A stretch of 64,000 nt of DNA from Azospirillum sp. TSH100. Its GTDB lineage: Bacteria > Pseudomonadota > Alphaproteobacteria > Azospirillales > Azospirillaceae. This document shows positions 9,800 to 21,408 of the stretch, in pieces. A model generated the notes under the pieces. That model had not been told where the DNA came from and did not search any database. It was given only the letters and a program-made list of their open reading frames with translations. A program made the translations under genes and the position numbers. Where the stretch lies: NCBI RefSeq assembly GCF_004923295.1, contig NZ_CP039634.1:124001-188000 (forward strand). The letters run 5' to 3'. Within the stretch, counting starts at the first letter, position 1. Every line of letters starts with the position of its first letter.

Positions 9800-9824
9800 T
9801 GTTGTTGTTCTCCTTCGAAACCGC

Positions 9825-11939
9825 TCAGCCGAAGACCGACAGCCAGGCGACGAGCAGGACGACCCCGATCACCATGGCAAAGGCGTAGTGATAGACGTAC
9901 CCCGACTGCAACCGGCTGGCGCGTGCCGCGACGTCGCGGGTGGCGGCGGCAACGCCGTCCGGACCCACGCCATCGATCACGGCCCCGTCGCCCGACTTCC
10001 ACAGGCCATTGCCCAGGGCCTTGGCCGGACGGGTGAACAGCGCGTCGTACAGCTCGTCGAAGTACCACTTGTTGTAGAGGAACTGGTGGATGCCGCGGAA
10101 AGTGGCGGCAATCTGGCCCGGCAGGCGCGGCATCATCACATAGCCGATGTAGGCCATGGCGATACCGATCAGGCCAACCACCAGCGGAGCGATCGCGACC
10201 CAGCCCGGGGTGTGGTGGTGCGCCGCCTCGATGGCGTCATGGCCATGCAGCGTCATGATCGCCTTGCCCCAGAACTCCGCCCGATCGTGACCGATGAAAT
10301 ACTCGTGGAAGCCGACACCGGCGAACAGGGCGCCCAATGTCAGGACCGCGAGCGGCACCAGCATGACGACCGGCGACTCATGGGCGTGGTCGTAGACTTC
10401 CTTGTCCATCCGCGGCGTGCCGTGGAAGGTCATGAACAGCAGGCGCCAGGAGTAGAAGGCGGTCAGCAGAGCCGCCGCGATACCCAGGGCGAAGGCGAAG
10501 CGCCCCACCCCGCTGCCCGAGGCGAAGGCCGCCTCCAGGATCATGTCCTTGGAATAGTAGCCGGCGAAGAAGGGCAGACCGGCAAGCGCCAGATTGCCGA
10601 TCCACATCACCGCGTAGGTGAAGGGGATCTTGCGCCAGACACCGCCCATCTTGCGCATATCCTGCTCATGGTGCAGGGCATGGATGACAGAGCCGGCGCC
10701 AAGGAACAGCAGGGCCTTGAAGAAGGCGTGCGTGAACAGGTGGAACATGGCCGCGCCGTAGGCCGAGACGCCGGCGGCGAAGAACATGTAGCCGAGCTGC
10801 GACATCGTCGAATAGGCGATGACGCGCTTGATGTCGAACTGGGTGAAACCAATGGTCGCCGCGACGAAGGCGGTCAGGCCGCCGACCACCGTCACCACTT
10901 CGAGCGCCGTCGGGGCGTATTCGAAGACGGGCGACAGGCGGCAGACCATGAAGACGCCGGCGGTGACCATGGTGGCCGCGTGGATGAGCGCCGACACAGG
11001 GGTCGGGCCTTCCATCGCGTCCGGCAGCCAGGTGTGCAGGCCAAGCTGAGCCGACTTGCCCATCGCGCCCATGAACAGCAGCAGGCAGGCGATGGTCAGG
11101 CCGTTGAAGTCCCAGCTGAGGAAATGCAGCGTCTGGCCGGTCAGCGTCGGGGCCTTGGCGAAGATCGTGTCGAACTGGACCGAGCCGGTCAGCACGAAGA
11201 TCGCGAATATGCCAAGCGCGAAGCCAAAGTCGCCGACGCGGTTGACCAGGAAGGCCTTCATGGCGGCGGCGTTGGCCGAGGGCTTCTCGTACCAGAAGTT
11301 GATCAGCAGGTAGGAGGCCAGACCGACGCCCTCCCAGCCGAAGAACAGCTGGACGAGGTTGTCCGCCGTCACCAGCATCAGCATTGCGAAGGTGAACAGC
11401 GACAGATAGCCCATGAAGCGCGGCTTCTGCGGGTCATCGGCCATGTAGCCGACCGAGTAGACATGCACGCAGGCCGAAACCGTGTTGACGACGATCAGCA
11501 TGACCGCGGTCAGTTGGTCGACGCGCAGCGCCCACTTCACGTCGAGCGTGCCGCTCTGGATCCAGGTCATCAGCTCGATCGTGCGCGGATGACCGTGCAC
11601 GGCGACATCGAAGAACAGGATCCAGGACAGGACCGCCGAGACAATGACGGCGCCCGCGGTCACGAACTGCGCGACGCGGTCCCCCACGGTCGGCGGGCCT
11701 GCGACGACATGGTGGTCGTCATGCGCATCGTCGTGCGCGTGGTCCAACTCGTCGTGCGAGATGTGGTGGGCATGATCATCATGGCCGTGGGCGATCTGGG
11801 CGTGCCCGTGATCGTCATTGCCATGACCGTGGCTTCCGTGACCCGCGGCCGCCGGCGCGGCCTTCGGCCCGCCGAACAGCGCGATCGATCCGGCGACGAG
11901 GAACGCCAGGAGCGGAAGGAATACGACTAGCACTTCCAT
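9825..11939 (-). CDS. nuoL: NADH-quinone oxidoreductase subunit L with His-rich loop
   Basis: NuoL (704 residues) is the distal proton-pumping subunit of complex I; its C-terminal amphipathic helix lies along the membrane arm. The core motifs are present ([36 protein letters not shown]). The oddity is between the first and second hydrophobic segments: residues 34-77 form a hydrophilic insert with 16 histidines and 10 aspartates (runs such as HGHDDHAHH and [11 protein letters not shown]), absent from E. coli NuoL. It resembles metal-binding His-rich tails. The protein is longer than typical (about 610-650) partly because of this. It lies 9 bases after nuoK. Confidence 0.96.
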   Translation of the reverse strand: MEVLVVFLPLLAFLVAGSIALFGGPKAAPAAAGHGSHGHGNDDHGHAQIAHGHDDHAHHISHDELDHAHDDAHDDHHVVAGPPTVGDRVAQFVTAGAVIVSAVLSWILFFDVAVHGHPRTIELMTWIQSGTLDVKWALRVDQLTAVMLIVVNTVSACVHVYSVGYMADDPQKPRFMGYLSLFTFAMLMLVTADNLVQLFFGWEGVGLASYLLINFWYEKPSANAAAMKAFLVNRVGDFGFALGIFAIFVLTGSVQFDTIFAKAPTLTGQTLHFLSWDFNGLTIACLLLFMGAMGKSAQLGLHTWLPDAMEGPTPVSALIHAATMVTAGVFMVCRLSPVFEYAPTALEVVTVVGGLTAFVAATIGFTQFDIKRVIAYSTMSQLGYMFFAAGVSAYGAAMFHLFTHAFFKALLFLGAGSVIHALHHEQDMRKMGGVWRKIPFTYAVMWIGNLALAGLPFFAGYYSKDMILEAAFASGSGVGRFAFALGIAAALLTAFYSWRLLFMTFHGTPRMDKEVYDHAHESPVVMLVPLAVLTLGALFAGVGFHEYFIGHDRAEFWGKAIMTLHGHDAIEAAHHHTPGWVAIAPLVVGLIGIAMAYIGYVMMPRLPGQIAATFRGIHQFLYNKWYFDELYDALFTRPAKALGNGLWKSGDGAVIDGVGPDGVAAATRDVAARASRLQSGYVYHYAFAMVIGVVLLVAWLSVFG

Positions 11940-11948
11940 GGCGCCGCC

Positions 11949-12257
11949 TCAGCCCTTCATCATGTTGATGTCTTCGACTCGGATCGAGCCGCGGTTGCGG
12001 AAGTAGACCACCAGGATGGCGAGGCCGATGGCCGCCTCGGCGGCGGCGACGGTCAGGATGATCATGGCGAAGATCTGGCCGACCAGATCGTGCAGGAAGG
12101 TCGAGAAGGCGACGAGGTTCAGGTTCACCGCCAGCAGCATCATCTCGATCGACATCAGGATGATGATGACGTTCTTCCGGTTCAGGAAGATGCCCAGCAC
12201 ACCCAGCGTGAAGATGATGGCCGAGACCGTCAGGTAATGTCCGAGACCGATCTCCAT
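11949..12257 (-). CDS. nuoK: NADH-quinone oxidoreductase subunit K
   Basis: This 102-residue subunit has three transmembrane helices and belongs to the membrane arm of complex I. The two conserved glutamates used in proton transfer lie in the second and third helices ([14 protein letters not shown] and [12 protein letters not shown]). The first helix begins just after MEIGLGHYL. It starts two bases after the nuoJ stop and is followed nine bases later by nuoL. Confidence 0.97.
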   Translation of the reverse strand: MEIGLGHYLTVSAIIFTLGVLGIFLNRKNVIIILMSIEMMLLAVNLNLVAFSTFLHDLVGQIFAMIILTVAAAEAAIGLAILVVYFRNRGSIRVEDINMMKG

Positions 12258-12259
12258 GA

Positions 12260-12874
12260 TCACACGCCCTCCCCGGTCGTGACCTTGCGGATGGCGACCA
12301 CCTCTTCCCGGCGACGGGCAATCTGGGCGCCAATGTTCTGTTTGCGCACGCCCGGACGGTGCCGCAGCGTCAGTACGATCGCGCCGATCATGGCAATCAG
12401 CAGGACGATGCCGGACGCCTGGAACAGGTAGACGTACTGAGTGTACATCAGCCGGCCCAGCGCCTGGGTGTTCGAGACCTGATCGATCGACGGGGTCGGC
12501 GCGCCGGCGATGGCGGCGACGTTCGGCGCCACGATCCAGCCGCCGAGGACGGCAGCCAGTTCGGCCAGCAGGATCAGCCCGACCAGCGCGCCCAGCGGCA
12601 GCGCCTCCATCGCACCCTGGCGCAGTTCGCGGAAGTTGATGTCGAGCATCATCACCACGAACAGGAACAGCACGGCGACGGCGCCGACATAGACGATGAC
12701 GAGGATCATCGCGATGAACTCCGCCCCCATCAGGAGGCAGAGACCAGCCGCTTGGAAGAAGGCGAGGATCAGGAAAAGGACGGAGTGAACGGGGTTCCGC
12801 GCCGAGATGACCATCACACCGGAGGCCACCAGCAGCGCGGCGAACACGTAGAAGGCGATGCCTTGGAGTATCAT
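12260..12874 (-). CDS. nuoJ: NADH-quinone oxidoreductase subunit J
   Basis: NuoJ (204 residues) has five predicted membrane helices. The signature [17 protein letters not shown] contains the pi-bulge helix important for coupling in complex I. A positively charged C-terminal tail (residues about 170-204) faces the cytoplasm. It follows nuoI by 18 bases and precedes nuoK by two. Confidence 0.96.
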   Translation of the reverse strand: MILQGIAFYVFAALLVASGVMVISARNPVHSVLFLILAFFQAAGLCLLMGAEFIAMILVIVYVGAVAVLFLFVVMMLDINFRELRQGAMEALPLGALVGLILLAELAAVLGGWIVAPNVAAIAGAPTPSIDQVSNTQALGRLMYTQYVYLFQASGIVLLIAMIGAIVLTLRHRPGVRKQNIGAQIARRREEVVAIRKVTTGEGV

Positions 12875-12892
12875 CGTTTTTCTCGCTTCCGC

Positions 12893-13381
12893 TTACCGGT
12901 AAGGAGCCTCGGCCGCGAGGTTCTGGGCGATTTCCGCCTCCCAGCGGTCGCCGTTCGCCAGCAGCTTCTGCTTGTTGTAGAAGAGCTCTTCCCGGGATTC
13001 GGTGGAGAACTCGAAGTTCGGCCCCATGACCACCGCATCGACCGGGCAGGCTTCCTGGCACAGGCCGCAATAGATGCACTTGGTCATGTCGATGTCGTAG
13101 CGCGTGGTGCGGCGGCTGCCGTCGTCACGCGGTTCGGCTTCGATGGTGATGGCGAGAGCCGGGCACACCGCTTCGCAGAGCTTGCACGCGATGCAGCGCT
13201 CCTCGCCGCTCGCATAGCGGCGGAGCACATGCTCGCCGCGGAAGCGCGAGCTGATGGGGCCCTTCTCATAGGGGTAGTTCAGGGTGACCTTGGGCTTGAA
13301 CATGTAGCGCAAGGTCAGCGCCATGCCGCCCAGCAGCTCGGTCAGGAACAGGCTGCGCGCCGCGCGGTCGAGGAACGCCAT
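12893..13381 (-). CDS. nuoI: NADH-quinone oxidoreductase subunit I
   Basis: NuoI (162 residues) carries two [4Fe-4S] clusters that pass electrons towards NuoB. Two CxxCxxCxxxCP motifs are visible: [12 protein letters not shown] and [12 protein letters not shown]. The ATG at 13381 ([10 protein letters not shown]) gives the usual alphaproteobacterial length and has a GGAGACGAAGAGG region upstream; a 20-codon upstream extension is unlikely. The gap to nuoH, 117 bases, is the widest in this part of the operon. Confidence 0.96.
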   Translation of the reverse strand: MAFLDRAARSLFLTELLGGMALTLRYMFKPKVTLNYPYEKGPISSRFRGEHVLRRYASGEERCIACKLCEAVCPALAITIEAEPRDDGSRRTTRYDIDMTKCIYCGLCQEACPVDAVVMGPNFEFSTESREELFYNKQKLLANGDRWEAEIAQNLAAEAPYR

Positions 13382-13498
13382 GGCCTCTTCGTCTCCTTCC
13401 TCGCCGGCGGCCATCCGTTTCGTCGGTTGGCTCGCCGGCACTCAAATCGACACGTCAATGGTGGGTTCGGTGCAGGCTGGCTCTTGCGGGAAACCCGC

Positions 13499-14509
13499 TT
13501 ATTTCGGCAGCCAGCCGAAGGTCACCAGGACACCGGCGGTCAGCACGACCCAGAACAGCGACAGCGGCAGGAAGACCTTCCAGCCCAGCCGCATCAGCTG
13601 GTCATAGCGGTAGCGCGGCACGGTGGCGCGAACCCAGACGTAGGTGAACAGGCAGAACGCGATCTTCAGGGCGAACCACACGATGCCCGGCACCCAGGTG
13701 AAGGGGGCGAAGGGCAGCGGGGGCAGCCAGCCGCCGAGGAACAGGATGCTGGTCATCGCGCTCATCAGGATCATGTTGGCGTATTCGCCAAGGAAGAAGA
13801 GCGCGAAGGGAGCGGAGCTGTACTCGACCATGAAACCGGCGACCAGTTCTGACTCGCCTTCCGGCAGATCGAAGGGCGCGCGATTGGTTTCAGCCAACGC
13901 CGAGATGAAGAACATCACGAACATCGGCAGCAGCGGGATGCAGAACCAGACCTTCTCCTGGGCCCGCACGATCTCGGTCAGGTTCAGCGAGCCGACGCAC
14001 AGCAGCACGGTGATGATGATGAGGCCCATCGAGACCTCGTAGGACACCATCTGCGCGGCGGAGCGCAGCGCCCCGAGGAAGGCGTAGCGCGAGTTCGAGG
14101 CCCAGCCGGCCATCACGATGCCGTAGACGCCCAGCGAGGAGATCGCGAACAGGTACAGCACGCCGACGTTGATGTTGGACAGCACCACCCCGTAGTCGAA
14201 CGGGATGACCGCCCAGGCGATCAGCGCCAGGAAGAAGGTCAGCATCGGCGCGATGTAGAACACCACGCGGTTGGCGCCTTCCGGCAGGATCTGCTCCTTG
14301 GCGAACAGCTTCAGGCCGTCGGCGAAGGGCTGCATCAGGCCGAATGGACCGACGATGCTCGGGCCCTGACGCATCTGCATCGCGCCCATGATCTTGCGCT
14401 CGGCATAGGTCATGAAGGCGACGGCCACCAGCAGCGGCACGGTGATCGCCAGGATCTGCAGGACCATAATGATCAGCGGCAGGAGAAAGCCGCTCCAGAA
14501 CTCAGCCAT
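13499..14509 (-). CDS. nuoH: NADH-quinone oxidoreductase subunit H
   Basis: NuoH (336 residues, eight membrane helices) forms much of the quinone chamber of complex I. Conserved parts include [16 protein letters not shown] near residue 35 and the acidic loop [20 protein letters not shown] with its charged quinone-channel residues. The start overlaps the end of nuoG by eight bases, so the two are translationally linked. Confidence 0.97.
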   Translation of the reverse strand: MAEFWSGFLLPLIIMVLQILAITVPLLVAVAFMTYAERKIMGAMQMRQGPSIVGPFGLMQPFADGLKLFAKEQILPEGANRVVFYIAPMLTFFLALIAWAVIPFDYGVVLSNINVGVLYLFAISSLGVYGIVMAGWASNSRYAFLGALRSAAQMVSYEVSMGLIIITVLLCVGSLNLTEIVRAQEKVWFCIPLLPMFVMFFISALAETNRAPFDLPEGESELVAGFMVEYSSAPFALFFLGEYANMILMSAMTSILFLGGWLPPLPFAPFTWVPGIVWFALKIAFCLFTYVWVRATVPRYRYDQLMRLGWKVFLPLSLFWVVLTAGVLVTFGWLPK

Positions 14510-16565
14510 GGGTGCCAGTCCTCTCCTGAGCAGGGCCCACCAGCGCTTCCGTGCAGTTGGCCATCGTCACCGACGCCCGGCTGATCGGGTCGGTCATGTA
14601 GAAGTTGGTGATCGGCGTCACGAAGGGGGCGGCGTCGACCGGGCCCTGCGCGCCGAACGGCGCCCAGCTGGCCGGAGTCATCTCGCCGACCGCGCCGAAG
14701 ATCGGGTTGGCCGCCATCAGCCGCTGGCGCAGCTGGCCGTGGGTGTCGAAGGGCAGCGTGGTGCCCAGCACTTCCGACAGGGCGCGGACGATCTTCCAGT
14801 CCTCGCGCGCTTCGCCAGGCGGGAACACCGCGAGGCGGGCGAGCTGCGGACGGCCTTCGGTGTTGACGTAGACCGCGTTCTTCTCGGTGTAGGCGGCACC
14901 CGGCAGGATGACGTCGGCGCGATGGGCGCCGGCATCGCCATGGTGGCCCTGGTAGACGACGAAGGCATTGCCGAGCTTGGCCATGTCGATCTCGTCGGCA
15001 CCCAGCAGGTAGACGAAGTCGATCTCGCCCTTCGACGCGCCGTCGAGGATGCCGTGGATGTCGCGGCCGCCCTCGCCCGGCAGGAAGCCGGCCTCGATGC
15101 CGCCGACGCGCGCCGCGGCGGTGTGCAGCACGTTGAAGCCGCTCCAGTCGTCGCGGAACATGCCGTAGACCTCGCCGACCAGACGGGCGGCGGCCTGGAC
15201 CGCGAGACCGTCGGCGCGCTGGAAGGCGCCCATGCCGACGATGATCATCGGGTTCTTGGCGGCGCGCAGCGTCTCGGAGAACGGGTGGCTGCCGTCGATC
15301 AGCTGCTGGAGCGTATCCGGACCGGAGCCGATCACGCTGTAGGGATAGGTCAGGTCACGCTGCTCGCCGATCGAGGCGATGGTGACGCCGCCGGCCAGAT
15401 AGCGCTTGCGGATGCGGGCGTTGACCAGCGTGCCTTCCCAGCGCGGGTTGGTGCCGACCAGCAGGATGACGTCGGCCTTCTCGATGCCGGCGATGCCCGA
15501 ATTGAACAGGTAGCCGGCGCGCACCGAGGTGTCGAACCGCGCACCGTCCTGGCGGCAATCCAGGTTGGCCGAGCCCAGGCGCGACAGCAGCTCCTTGAGC
15601 GCGAACTGCGCCTCGACATCGACCAGATCGCCGGCGATGGCGGCGACGCGGTTGCCGGACAGGCCCTTCAGGCGCGCCGCGATGGCGGTGAAGGCCTCGG
15701 CCCAGCTGGCCGGAACCAGCTTGCCGTTCTGGCGGATGTAGGGGCGGTCCAGGCGCTGGCGCTTCAGACCGTCATACGAGTAGCGGCTCTTGTCGTTCAG
15801 CCACTCCTCGTTGATGTCGTCGTTGACGCGCGGCAGGACGCGCATCACCTCGGGCCCACGGGCGTCGACGCGGATGTTCGAGCCGACCGCGTCGAGGACG
15901 TCGATGGTCTCGGTCTTGCGCAGCTCCCACGGGCGGGCCGTGAAGGCGTAGGGCTTGTGGGTCAGGGCACCCACCGGGCAGACGTCGGCGAGGTTGCCCG
16001 ACAGCTCGGAGCCGATTGCCTTCTCGACGAAGGTGGTGATCTCCATGTGCTCGCCGCGATAGACGGCGCCGACATCGGGAACACCGGCCACTTCGTTGAT
16101 GAAGCGGATGCAGCGGGTGCAATGGATGCAACGGGTCATGATGGTCTTGATGACCGGACCCATATACTTGTCCTTGACCGCCCGCTTGTTCTCGCCATAG
16201 CGGCCGCGGTCGAAGCCATAGGCCATGGCCTGGTCCTGGAGATCGCACTCGCCGCCCTGATCGCAGATCGGGCAATCCAGCGGGTGGTTGATCAGCAGGA
16301 ATTCCATGACGCCCTTGCGGGCCTTCAGGACGGTCTCGCTGTTGGTGCGGACGACCATTCCGTCGCCGCAGGGCATGGCGCAGGACGCGACCGGCTTGGG
16401 CGCGCGCTCCATCTCCACGAGGCACATGCGGCAGTTGGCCGGCACGCTGAGGCGCTCATGGTAGCAGAAGCGCGGAATCTCGATCCCCAGCTGCTCGCAA
16501 GCCTGGAGGATCGAGGTACCCGGCTCGACCTCGATCTCGATCCCGTCGATGGTCAGTTTCGGCAT
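14502..16565 (-). CDS. nuoG: NADH-quinone oxidoreductase subunit G
   Basis: This 687-residue iron-sulfur subunit sits in the peripheral arm. The N-terminal ferredoxin-like domain has the [2Fe-2S] cysteines ([15 protein letters not shown]). A His-ligated [4Fe-4S] site and the CxxCxxC cluster ([10 protein letters not shown]) follow before residue 160. The remainder is a molybdopterin-oxidoreductase-like domain without cofactor. Length is normal for alphaproteobacteria, shorter than E. coli NuoG, which has an extra domain. Confidence 0.96.
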   Translation of the reverse strand: MPKLTIDGIEIEVEPGTSILQACEQLGIEIPRFCYHERLSVPANCRMCLVEMERAPKPVASCAMPCGDGMVVRTNSETVLKARKGVMEFLLINHPLDCPICDQGGECDLQDQAMAYGFDRGRYGENKRAVKDKYMGPVIKTIMTRCIHCTRCIRFINEVAGVPDVGAVYRGEHMEITTFVEKAIGSELSGNLADVCPVGALTHKPYAFTARPWELRKTETIDVLDAVGSNIRVDARGPEVMRVLPRVNDDINEEWLNDKSRYSYDGLKRQRLDRPYIRQNGKLVPASWAEAFTAIAARLKGLSGNRVAAIAGDLVDVEAQFALKELLSRLGSANLDCRQDGARFDTSVRAGYLFNSGIAGIEKADVILLVGTNPRWEGTLVNARIRKRYLAGGVTIASIGEQRDLTYPYSVIGSGPDTLQQLIDGSHPFSETLRAAKNPMIIVGMGAFQRADGLAVQAAARLVGEVYGMFRDDWSGFNVLHTAAARVGGIEAGFLPGEGGRDIHGILDGASKGEIDFVYLLGADEIDMAKLGNAFVVYQGHHGDAGAHRADVILPGAAYTEKNAVYVNTEGRPQLARLAVFPPGEAREDWKIVRALSEVLGTTLPFDTHGQLRQRLMAANPIFGAVGEMTPASWAPFGAQGPVDAAPFVTPITNFYMTDPISRASVTMANCTEALVGPAQERTGTHG

Positions 16566-16580
16566 GGGAACGGGAACTCC

Positions 16581-17870
16581 TTACTCGGCCGCCAGCGGGG
16601 CGCTGTTGCGGTAGGCCTGGATGCGCCGCTCGACTTCCGGGCGGAAGTGGCGGAACAGGCCCTGAATCGGCCAGGCGGCAGCGTCGCCGAGCGCGCAGAT
16701 GGTGTGGCCTTCGACCTGCTTGGTGACCTGCAGCAGCATGTCGATCTCTTCCATGCGCGCGTTGCCGGTGACCATGCGCTGCATGACGCGGCTCATCCAG
16801 CCGGTGCCTTCGCGGCACGGTGTGCACTGGCCGCAGGATTCATGCGCATAGAAGGACGACAGGCGGGCGATGGCCTTCACGATGTCGGTGGACTTATCCA
16901 TCACGATCACCGCGGCGGTGCCAAGGCCCGACTGCACTTCGCGCAAGGAGTCGAAGTCCATCAGGACGGTGTCGCAGATCGACTTCGGCAGGACCGGAAC
17001 CGACGAGCCGCCGGGGATGATGCCCAGCAGATTGTCCCAGCCGCCGCGCACGCCGCCGGCATGCTTCTCAATCAGCTCCTTCAGCGGGATGCCCATCTCC
17101 TCTTCCACGTTGCACGGCTTGTTGACGTGCCCGGAGATGCAGAAGAGCTTGGTGCCCGAGTTCTTCGGACGGCCGAGGCCGGCAAACCACGAAGCGCCGC
17201 GACGCAGGATGGTCGGAACGACGGCGATCGATTCGACGTTGTTCACCGTGGTTGGGCAGGAATAGAGACCGGCCTGGGCGGGGAACGGCGGCTTGTTGCG
17301 CGGCTGCCCCTTCTTGCCCTCGATCGACTCGATGAGCGCGGTTTCCTCGCCACAGATATACGCGCCCGCACCCCGGTGGATGTAGACGTCGTAATTGTAG
17401 CCGGTGCCGCAGGCGTTCTTGCCGATCAGCCCCGCCGCATACGCCTCGTCGATGGCGCGCTGGACGTTGGAGCCCTCGTTGTAGAACTCGCCACGGATGT
17501 AGATGTAGCAGGCGCTGGCGCCGATGGCGAAACCGGCGATCAGGCAGCCCTCGATCAGCTTGTGCGGATCGTGGCGCAGGATATCGCGGTCCTTGCAGGT
17601 GCCGGGCTCGCCCTCGTCAGCGTTGATGACGAGATAGACGGGCTTGTCGGTCACGTTCTTCGGCATGAAGGACCACTTCATGCCGGTCGAGAAGCCGGCG
17701 CCGCCACGGCCGCGCAGCCCCGATTCCTTCACCTGCTCGATGATCCAGTCCCGGCCATTGGCCAGGAAGGACGCCGTGTTGTCCCAGTCACCGCGCTTGC
17801 GGGCCGCCTCGAGACCGAAGTCCTGGTAGCCGTAGAGGTTGGTGAAGATGCGGTCCTCATCGCGAAGCAT
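16581..17870 (-). CDS. nuoF: NADH-quinone oxidoreductase subunit F
   Basis: NuoF (429 residues) binds NADH and FMN and receives the hydride. The glycine-rich nucleotide site [10 protein letters not shown] is near residue 55, the FMN-side motif [13 protein letters not shown] near 90, and the [4Fe-4S] ligands [10 protein letters not shown] near 340. It follows nuoE by 16 bases. Confidence 0.97.
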   Translation of the reverse strand: MLRDEDRIFTNLYGYQDFGLEAARKRGDWDNTASFLANGRDWIIEQVKESGLRGRGGAGFSTGMKWSFMPKNVTDKPVYLVINADEGEPGTCKDRDILRHDPHKLIEGCLIAGFAIGASACYIYIRGEFYNEGSNVQRAIDEAYAAGLIGKNACGTGYNYDVYIHRGAGAYICGEETALIESIEGKKGQPRNKPPFPAQAGLYSCPTTVNNVESIAVVPTILRRGASWFAGLGRPKNSGTKLFCISGHVNKPCNVEEEMGIPLKELIEKHAGGVRGGWDNLLGIIPGGSSVPVLPKSICDTVLMDFDSLREVQSGLGTAAVIVMDKSTDIVKAIARLSSFYAHESCGQCTPCREGTGWMSRVMQRMVTGNARMEEIDMLLQVTKQVEGHTICALGDAAAWPIQGLFRHFRPEVERRIQAYRNSAPLAAE

Positions 17871-17886
17871 CGCTGTCCCCTCCCCC

Positions 17887-18534
17887 TCAATCGTCCGCTT
17901 GCGCGGTGTTGGCGTCCGCTTGCGCGGTGGTAAAGGCCTTCAGCGTCGTCGGGCCGCCGACCGGCTCCGAGGACTGACGGCCGGTCTGCGAGCCGGGCTT
18001 CGGCGTCTCGCCGCGCGCCAGCGCGTCGAGGATGCGCTCCATATGCTCCGGGGCAACGTCTTCGTAGTAATCGTCACCGATCTGCACAACCGGCGCGTTG
18101 ACGCAGGCGCCCGAGCACTCGACCTCGCCGAGCGTGAACTGGCCGTCGGCCGTGGTCTCGCCCACCTCGATGCCGAGCTTCTTCTTGCAGGTGTGGACGA
18201 TGTCGTCCGACCCGCGCAGCCAGCAGGGGGTGGTGGTGCAGACCTGGATATGGTGCCGGCCGACCGGGTTCTTGTTGTACATCGTGTAGAAGGTCGCGAC
18301 CTCGTACACGCGGATGCGCGGCATCCCCAGCAGGTCGGCCACGGCGTCCATGGCGACGCGCGGCAGCCAGCCGCCGTGCTGACGCTGGGCGACGTCCAGC
18401 AGCGGCATGCAGGCGCTGGCCTGCTTGCCGGCCGGGTACTTGGCGATGATGCGCTTCGCCAGCTCCAGATTTTCCGGAGTGAAGGTGAAGCTGGTCGGCT
18501 CGGCGTGGCCGTGATCGGAAGCGGGCGCGCTCAT
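17887..18534 (-). CDS. nuoE: NADH-quinone oxidoreductase subunit E
   Basis: NuoE (215 residues) is a thioredoxin-fold [2Fe-2S] subunit of the NADH dehydrogenase module. The four ligands are in [10 protein letters not shown] and [12 protein letters not shown]-terminal extension of about 50 residues beyond the core, rich in Gly, Thr and Gln, is typical of alphaproteobacterial NuoE. The ATG overlaps the nuoD stop by four bases. Confidence 0.97.
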   Translation of the reverse strand: MSAPASDHGHAEPTSFTFTPENLELAKRIIAKYPAGKQASACMPLLDVAQRQHGGWLPRVAMDAVADLLGMPRIRVYEVATFYTMYNKNPVGRHHIQVCTTTPCWLRGSDDIVHTCKKKLGIEVGETTADGQFTLGEVECSGACVNAPVVQIGDDYYEDVAPEHMERILDALARGETPKPGSQTGRQSSEPVGGPTTLKAFTTAQADANTAQADD

Positions 18535-19790
18535 CGATCGATTTCTCCGAAAACGATGTCCATCGAGGCGATGTTGGCGACGGCGTCGGCCAGCATGTGA
18601 CCCTTCGACATGAAGTCCAGGCCCTGAAGATGGGCGAAGCCCGGCGCGCGGATCTTGCAGCGGTAGGGCTTGTTGGTGCCGTCGGACACCAGATACACGC
18701 CGAACTCGCCCTTGGGCGCCTCGATGGCGGTGTAAGTCTCGCCGGCGGGAACGTGGAAGCCCTCGGTGAAGAGCTTGAAGTGGTGGATCAGCGCTTCCAT
18801 CGAGCGCTTCATCTCGCCGCGCGGCGGCGGGGATACCTTGCGGTCCTCGATCTTGTAGGGACCGGCCGGCATCTCCTTACAGCACTGACGGATGATGCGC
18901 AGCGACTGCTTCATCTCCTCCATGCGAACCAGATAGCGCGCCCAGCAGTCGCCGGTCAGACCGACCGGGACGTCGAACTCCATGCGGTCGTAGACCTCGT
19001 AGGGCTGCGACTTGCGCAGATCCCAGGCAACGCCGGAGCCGCGCAGCATCGGGCCGGTGAAGGCCCAGTCGAGCGCCTGCTCCTTGGTGACGATGCCGAT
19101 GTCGACCGTGCGCTGCTTGAAGATGCGGTTCTCGGTCAGCAGGCTTTCGAGGTCGTCCATGAACTTCGGAAAACGCTCGGTGAAGGCCCAGATGTCGTCC
19201 AGCAGGCCGTCCGGGATGTCCCAGGCGACGCCGCCCGGCCGGAAATAGTTGGCGTGCAGGCGGGCACCCGACACACGCTCGTAGAACTCCATGAGGATTT
19301 CGCGTTCCTCGAAGCCCCACAGCGCCGGAGTGATCGCGCCGACGTCGAGCGCACCCGTCGTGATCGACAGGATGTGGTTCAGGATGCGCGTGATTTCCGA
19401 GAACAGCACGCGGATGTACTGGGCGCGCAGCGGTGCCTTGATCTGCAACAGGTTCTCGATGCCGAGCACATAGGCGTGCTCCATGCACATCGGGCTGACA
19501 TAGTCCAGCCGGTCGAAATACGGCACGGCCTGGATGAAGGTCTTGTACTCGATCAGCTTCTCGGTGCCGCGGTGCAGCAGGCCGATGTGCGGATCGCAAC
19601 GCTCCACCACCTCGCCGTTCAGCTCCATCACCAGACGGAGCACGCCGTGGGCGGCCGGGTGCTGCGGCCCGAAATTCATCGTGTAGGGCTTGATCTGCGT
19701 CTTGTTCTCCGGACCGGAGGCGCTGATGGCCGCACCCGGACCAGTAGCGACGACGCCGGTCGCCGAGTCGGTCGAAACGGTCATGCTCAC
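18531..19790 (-). CDS. nuoD: NADH-quinone oxidoreductase subunit D
   Basis: NuoD (about 419 residues) is the 49-kDa subunit that forms the quinone site with NuoB. Conserved parts are [27 protein letters not shown] and the central [13 protein letters not shown] at 19790 overlaps the nuoC stop by four bases and has GGAG nine bases upstream; an ATG two codons later is a possible alternative start. The first 30 residues are a variable, Ala/Ser/Gly-rich extension before the conserved core. Confidence 0.96.
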   Translation of the reverse strand: MSMTVSTDSATGVVATGPGAAISASGPENKTQIKPYTMNFGPQHPAAHGVLRLVMELNGEVVERCDPHIGLLHRGTEKLIEYKTFIQAVPYFDRLDYVSPMCMEHAYVLGIENLLQIKAPLRAQYIRVLFSEITRILNHILSITTGALDVGAITPALWGFEEREILMEFYERVSGARLHANYFRPGGVAWDIPDGLLDDIWAFTERFPKFMDDLESLLTENRIFKQRTVDIGIVTKEQALDWAFTGPMLRGSGVAWDLRKSQPYEVYDRMEFDVPVGLTGDCWARYLVRMEEMKQSLRIIRQCCKEMPAGPYKIEDRKVSPPPRGEMKRSMEALIHHFKLFTEGFHVPAGETYTAIEAPKGEFGVYLVSDGTNKPYRCKIRAPGFAHLQGLDFMSKGHMLADAVANIASMDIVFGEIDR

Positions 19791-20416
19791 GGCTTCTTGC
19801 TCCCGTCCTGGAGGGCCGCCTTCTCATCGCCGGGCAGCATGACGTTGGTCATGCCTTCCCACGGGCTAAGGAAGTCGAAGGCGCGGAAATCCTGGGTCAG
19901 ACGGACCGGCTCGTAGATCACGCGCTTCTGGTCCTCGTCGTAGCGGGCTTCGACGTAGCCGGTCAGCGGGAAGTCCTTGCGGAAGGGATGCCCCTCGAAC
20001 CCGTAGTCGGTGAGGATACGGCGCAGGTCCGGATGATTCTCGAAGAAGATGCCGAACAGGTCCCACACCTCACGCTCGAACCAGTTCGCCGCGCTGAAGA
20101 CGGCAACGGCCGACGGGACGGGCGTGTCCTCGTCGGTTGCCAGCTTCACGCGCATGCGCCGGTTGTGGGTGTAGCTGAGCAGCTGGTAGACGACCTCGAA
20201 CCGCTCCGCACGGTCCGGGTAATCGACCGCGGTAATGTCGGTCAGCTGCTCGAACCGGGTGGCCGGATCGTCGCGCAGCGCGGTCAGCACCGCCAGGATG
20301 GCGGGCCGATTGACCGTCACCATCAGTTCGCCGAGCCTCACCTCGACCTTCAGGACGTCGCCGCCGATCTTGGCGGCGATAACGTCCCCGAGTTCCTTCA
20401 ACGCCTGTTCGGACAT
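19787..20416 (-). CDS. nuoC: NADH-quinone oxidoreductase subunit C
   Basis: NuoC (209 residues) is the 30-kDa peripheral subunit. The signature region is [33 protein letters not shown], followed by [12 protein letters not shown]. It is a separate gene here, not fused to nuoD as in E. coli. It is separated from nuoB by 87 bases that contain a strong hairpin. Confidence 0.97.
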   Translation of the reverse strand: MSEQALKELGDVIAAKIGGDVLKVEVRLGELMVTVNRPAILAVLTALRDDPATRFEQLTDITAVDYPDRAERFEVVYQLLSYTHNRRMRVKLATDEDTPVPSAVAVFSAANWFEREVWDLFGIFFENHPDLRRILTDYGFEGHPFRKDFPLTGYVEARYDEDQKRVIYEPVRLTQDFRAFDFLSPWEGMTNVMLPGDEKAALQDGSKKP

Positions 20417-20462
20417 GGGTGGGACCCTGCCTTCCTACTTGTCTTCAGCGCGCTTGTCGTTC

Positions 20463-20493
20463 GTCCCGCCTCCGGCGGCCGGAGGCGGGACGG
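20463..20493 (-). repeat. Perfect 14-bp hairpin in the nuoB-nuoC gap
   Basis: CGTCCCGCCTCCGG (20463-20476) and its exact complement (20480-20493) flank a CGG loop. There is no U-run on either side, so it is not a classical terminator. It sits in the only sizeable gap in the nuoA-nuoG part of the operon and would form a very stable RNA hairpin. Confidence 0.75.
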
Positions 20494-20503
20494 GACGCCG
20501 TGG

Positions 20504-21049
20504 TCAGCGGGCGATTCGATTGCCGCGCTTGATCTTCTTCTGGAGCTGGAGGATGCCGTAAATCAGCGCCTCCGCCGTCGGGGGGCAGCCCGGCACATAG
20601 ATGTCCACCGGCACGATCCGGTCGCAGCCACGCACCACCGCGTAGGAATAGTGGTAGTAGCCGCCACCATTGGCGCAGGAGCCCATCGAGATGACCCAGC
20701 GCGGCTCCGGCATCTGGTCGTAGACCTTGCGGAGGGCCGGGGCCATCTTGTTGGTCAGGGTGCCGGCGACGATCATGCAGTCGGACTGGCGCGGGCTGGG
20801 ACGCGGGATCACGCCGAAACGATCCAGGTCATACCGGCTCATATAGGCGTGGATCATCTCCACCGCGCAGCAGGCCAGACCGAAGGTCATCGGCCACAGC
20901 GAGCCGGTCCGGGCCCAGGCCAGCAGATCCTCGTACTTCGCCAGCACGAAGCCCTTGTCCTGGATCTCGTCGGAGACCGCGCGGATGTAGGCGTCCTGTT
21001 CCGGTCCGGGCGGAATCGGCGCCAGCGGCTTGGCGACCTCTACTCCCAT
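20504..21049 (-). CDS. nuoB: NADH-quinone oxidoreductase subunit B
   Basis: NuoB (181 residues) carries cluster N2, the last iron-sulfur centre before quinone. The adjacent cysteines (LACCAVEM), [10 protein letters not shown] and [10 protein letters not shown] are all present. The ATG at 21049 (MGVEVAKP) has AGGAGCTCT upstream and overlaps the nuoA end by ten bases; a frame seven codons longer exists but lacks a site. Confidence 0.97.
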   Translation of the reverse strand: MGVEVAKPLAPIPPGPEQDAYIRAVSDEIQDKGFVLAKYEDLLAWARTGSLWPMTFGLACCAVEMIHAYMSRYDLDRFGVIPRPSPRQSDCMIVAGTLTNKMAPALRKVYDQMPEPRWVISMGSCANGGGYYHYSYAVVRGCDRIVPVDIYVPGCPPTAEALIYGILQLQKKIKRGNRIAR

Positions 21050-21408
21050 TCCAGAGCTCCTTTCTTCCACTCATAAATGAAGCCGATGGTCAGGATGCCC
21101 AGGAACAGCATCATAGACCAGAAGCCGAACAGCCCGATGTCACCGAGCGCGACCGCCCACGGGAACAGGAAGGCGACTTCCAGGTCGAAGATGATGAACA
21201 GGATCGAGACCAGGTAGAACCGCACGTCAAACTTGGTGCGCGCGTCCTCGAACGGCTCGAAGCCGCATTCGTAGGGGGAGACCTTCTCGGCGTCCGGGTT
21301 CTTCGGGCTGATGACGTAGGATGCCCCCACCATCACCGCGGCCAGCGCGATGCCGATCAGCAGAAACACCAGGATCGGAAGATACTCAATGATCAGCGGA
21401 GTCGACAC
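21040..21408 (-). CDS. nuoA: NADH-quinone oxidoreductase subunit A
   Basis: NuoA (122 residues) has three membrane helices and the conserved loop [20 protein letters not shown] with its quinone-channel cysteine. The start is GTG at 21408 with GGGAGGAACGCG upstream. It is the first gene of the leftward nuo operon. Confidence 0.97.
   Translation of the reverse strand: MSTPLIIEYLPILVFLLIGIALAAVMVGASYVISPKNPDAEKVSPYECGFEPFEDARTKFDVRFYLVSILFIIFDLEVAFLFPWAVALGDIGLFGFWSMMLFLGILTIGFIYEWKKGALEWE

Noticed and set aside
6595..11930. Long plus-strand frames opposite nuoN, nuoM and nuoL
   Set aside because: Highly charged Asp/His/Gln-rich products are the mirror of hydrophobic membrane subunits; they are shadows.
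14412..17933. Plus-strand frame of 1173 codons opposite nuoG and nuoF
   Set aside because: It is exactly antisense to two certain complex I genes, is rich in Asp, Ala, His and Val with no domain, and is explained by GC-biased third positions of the real genes.
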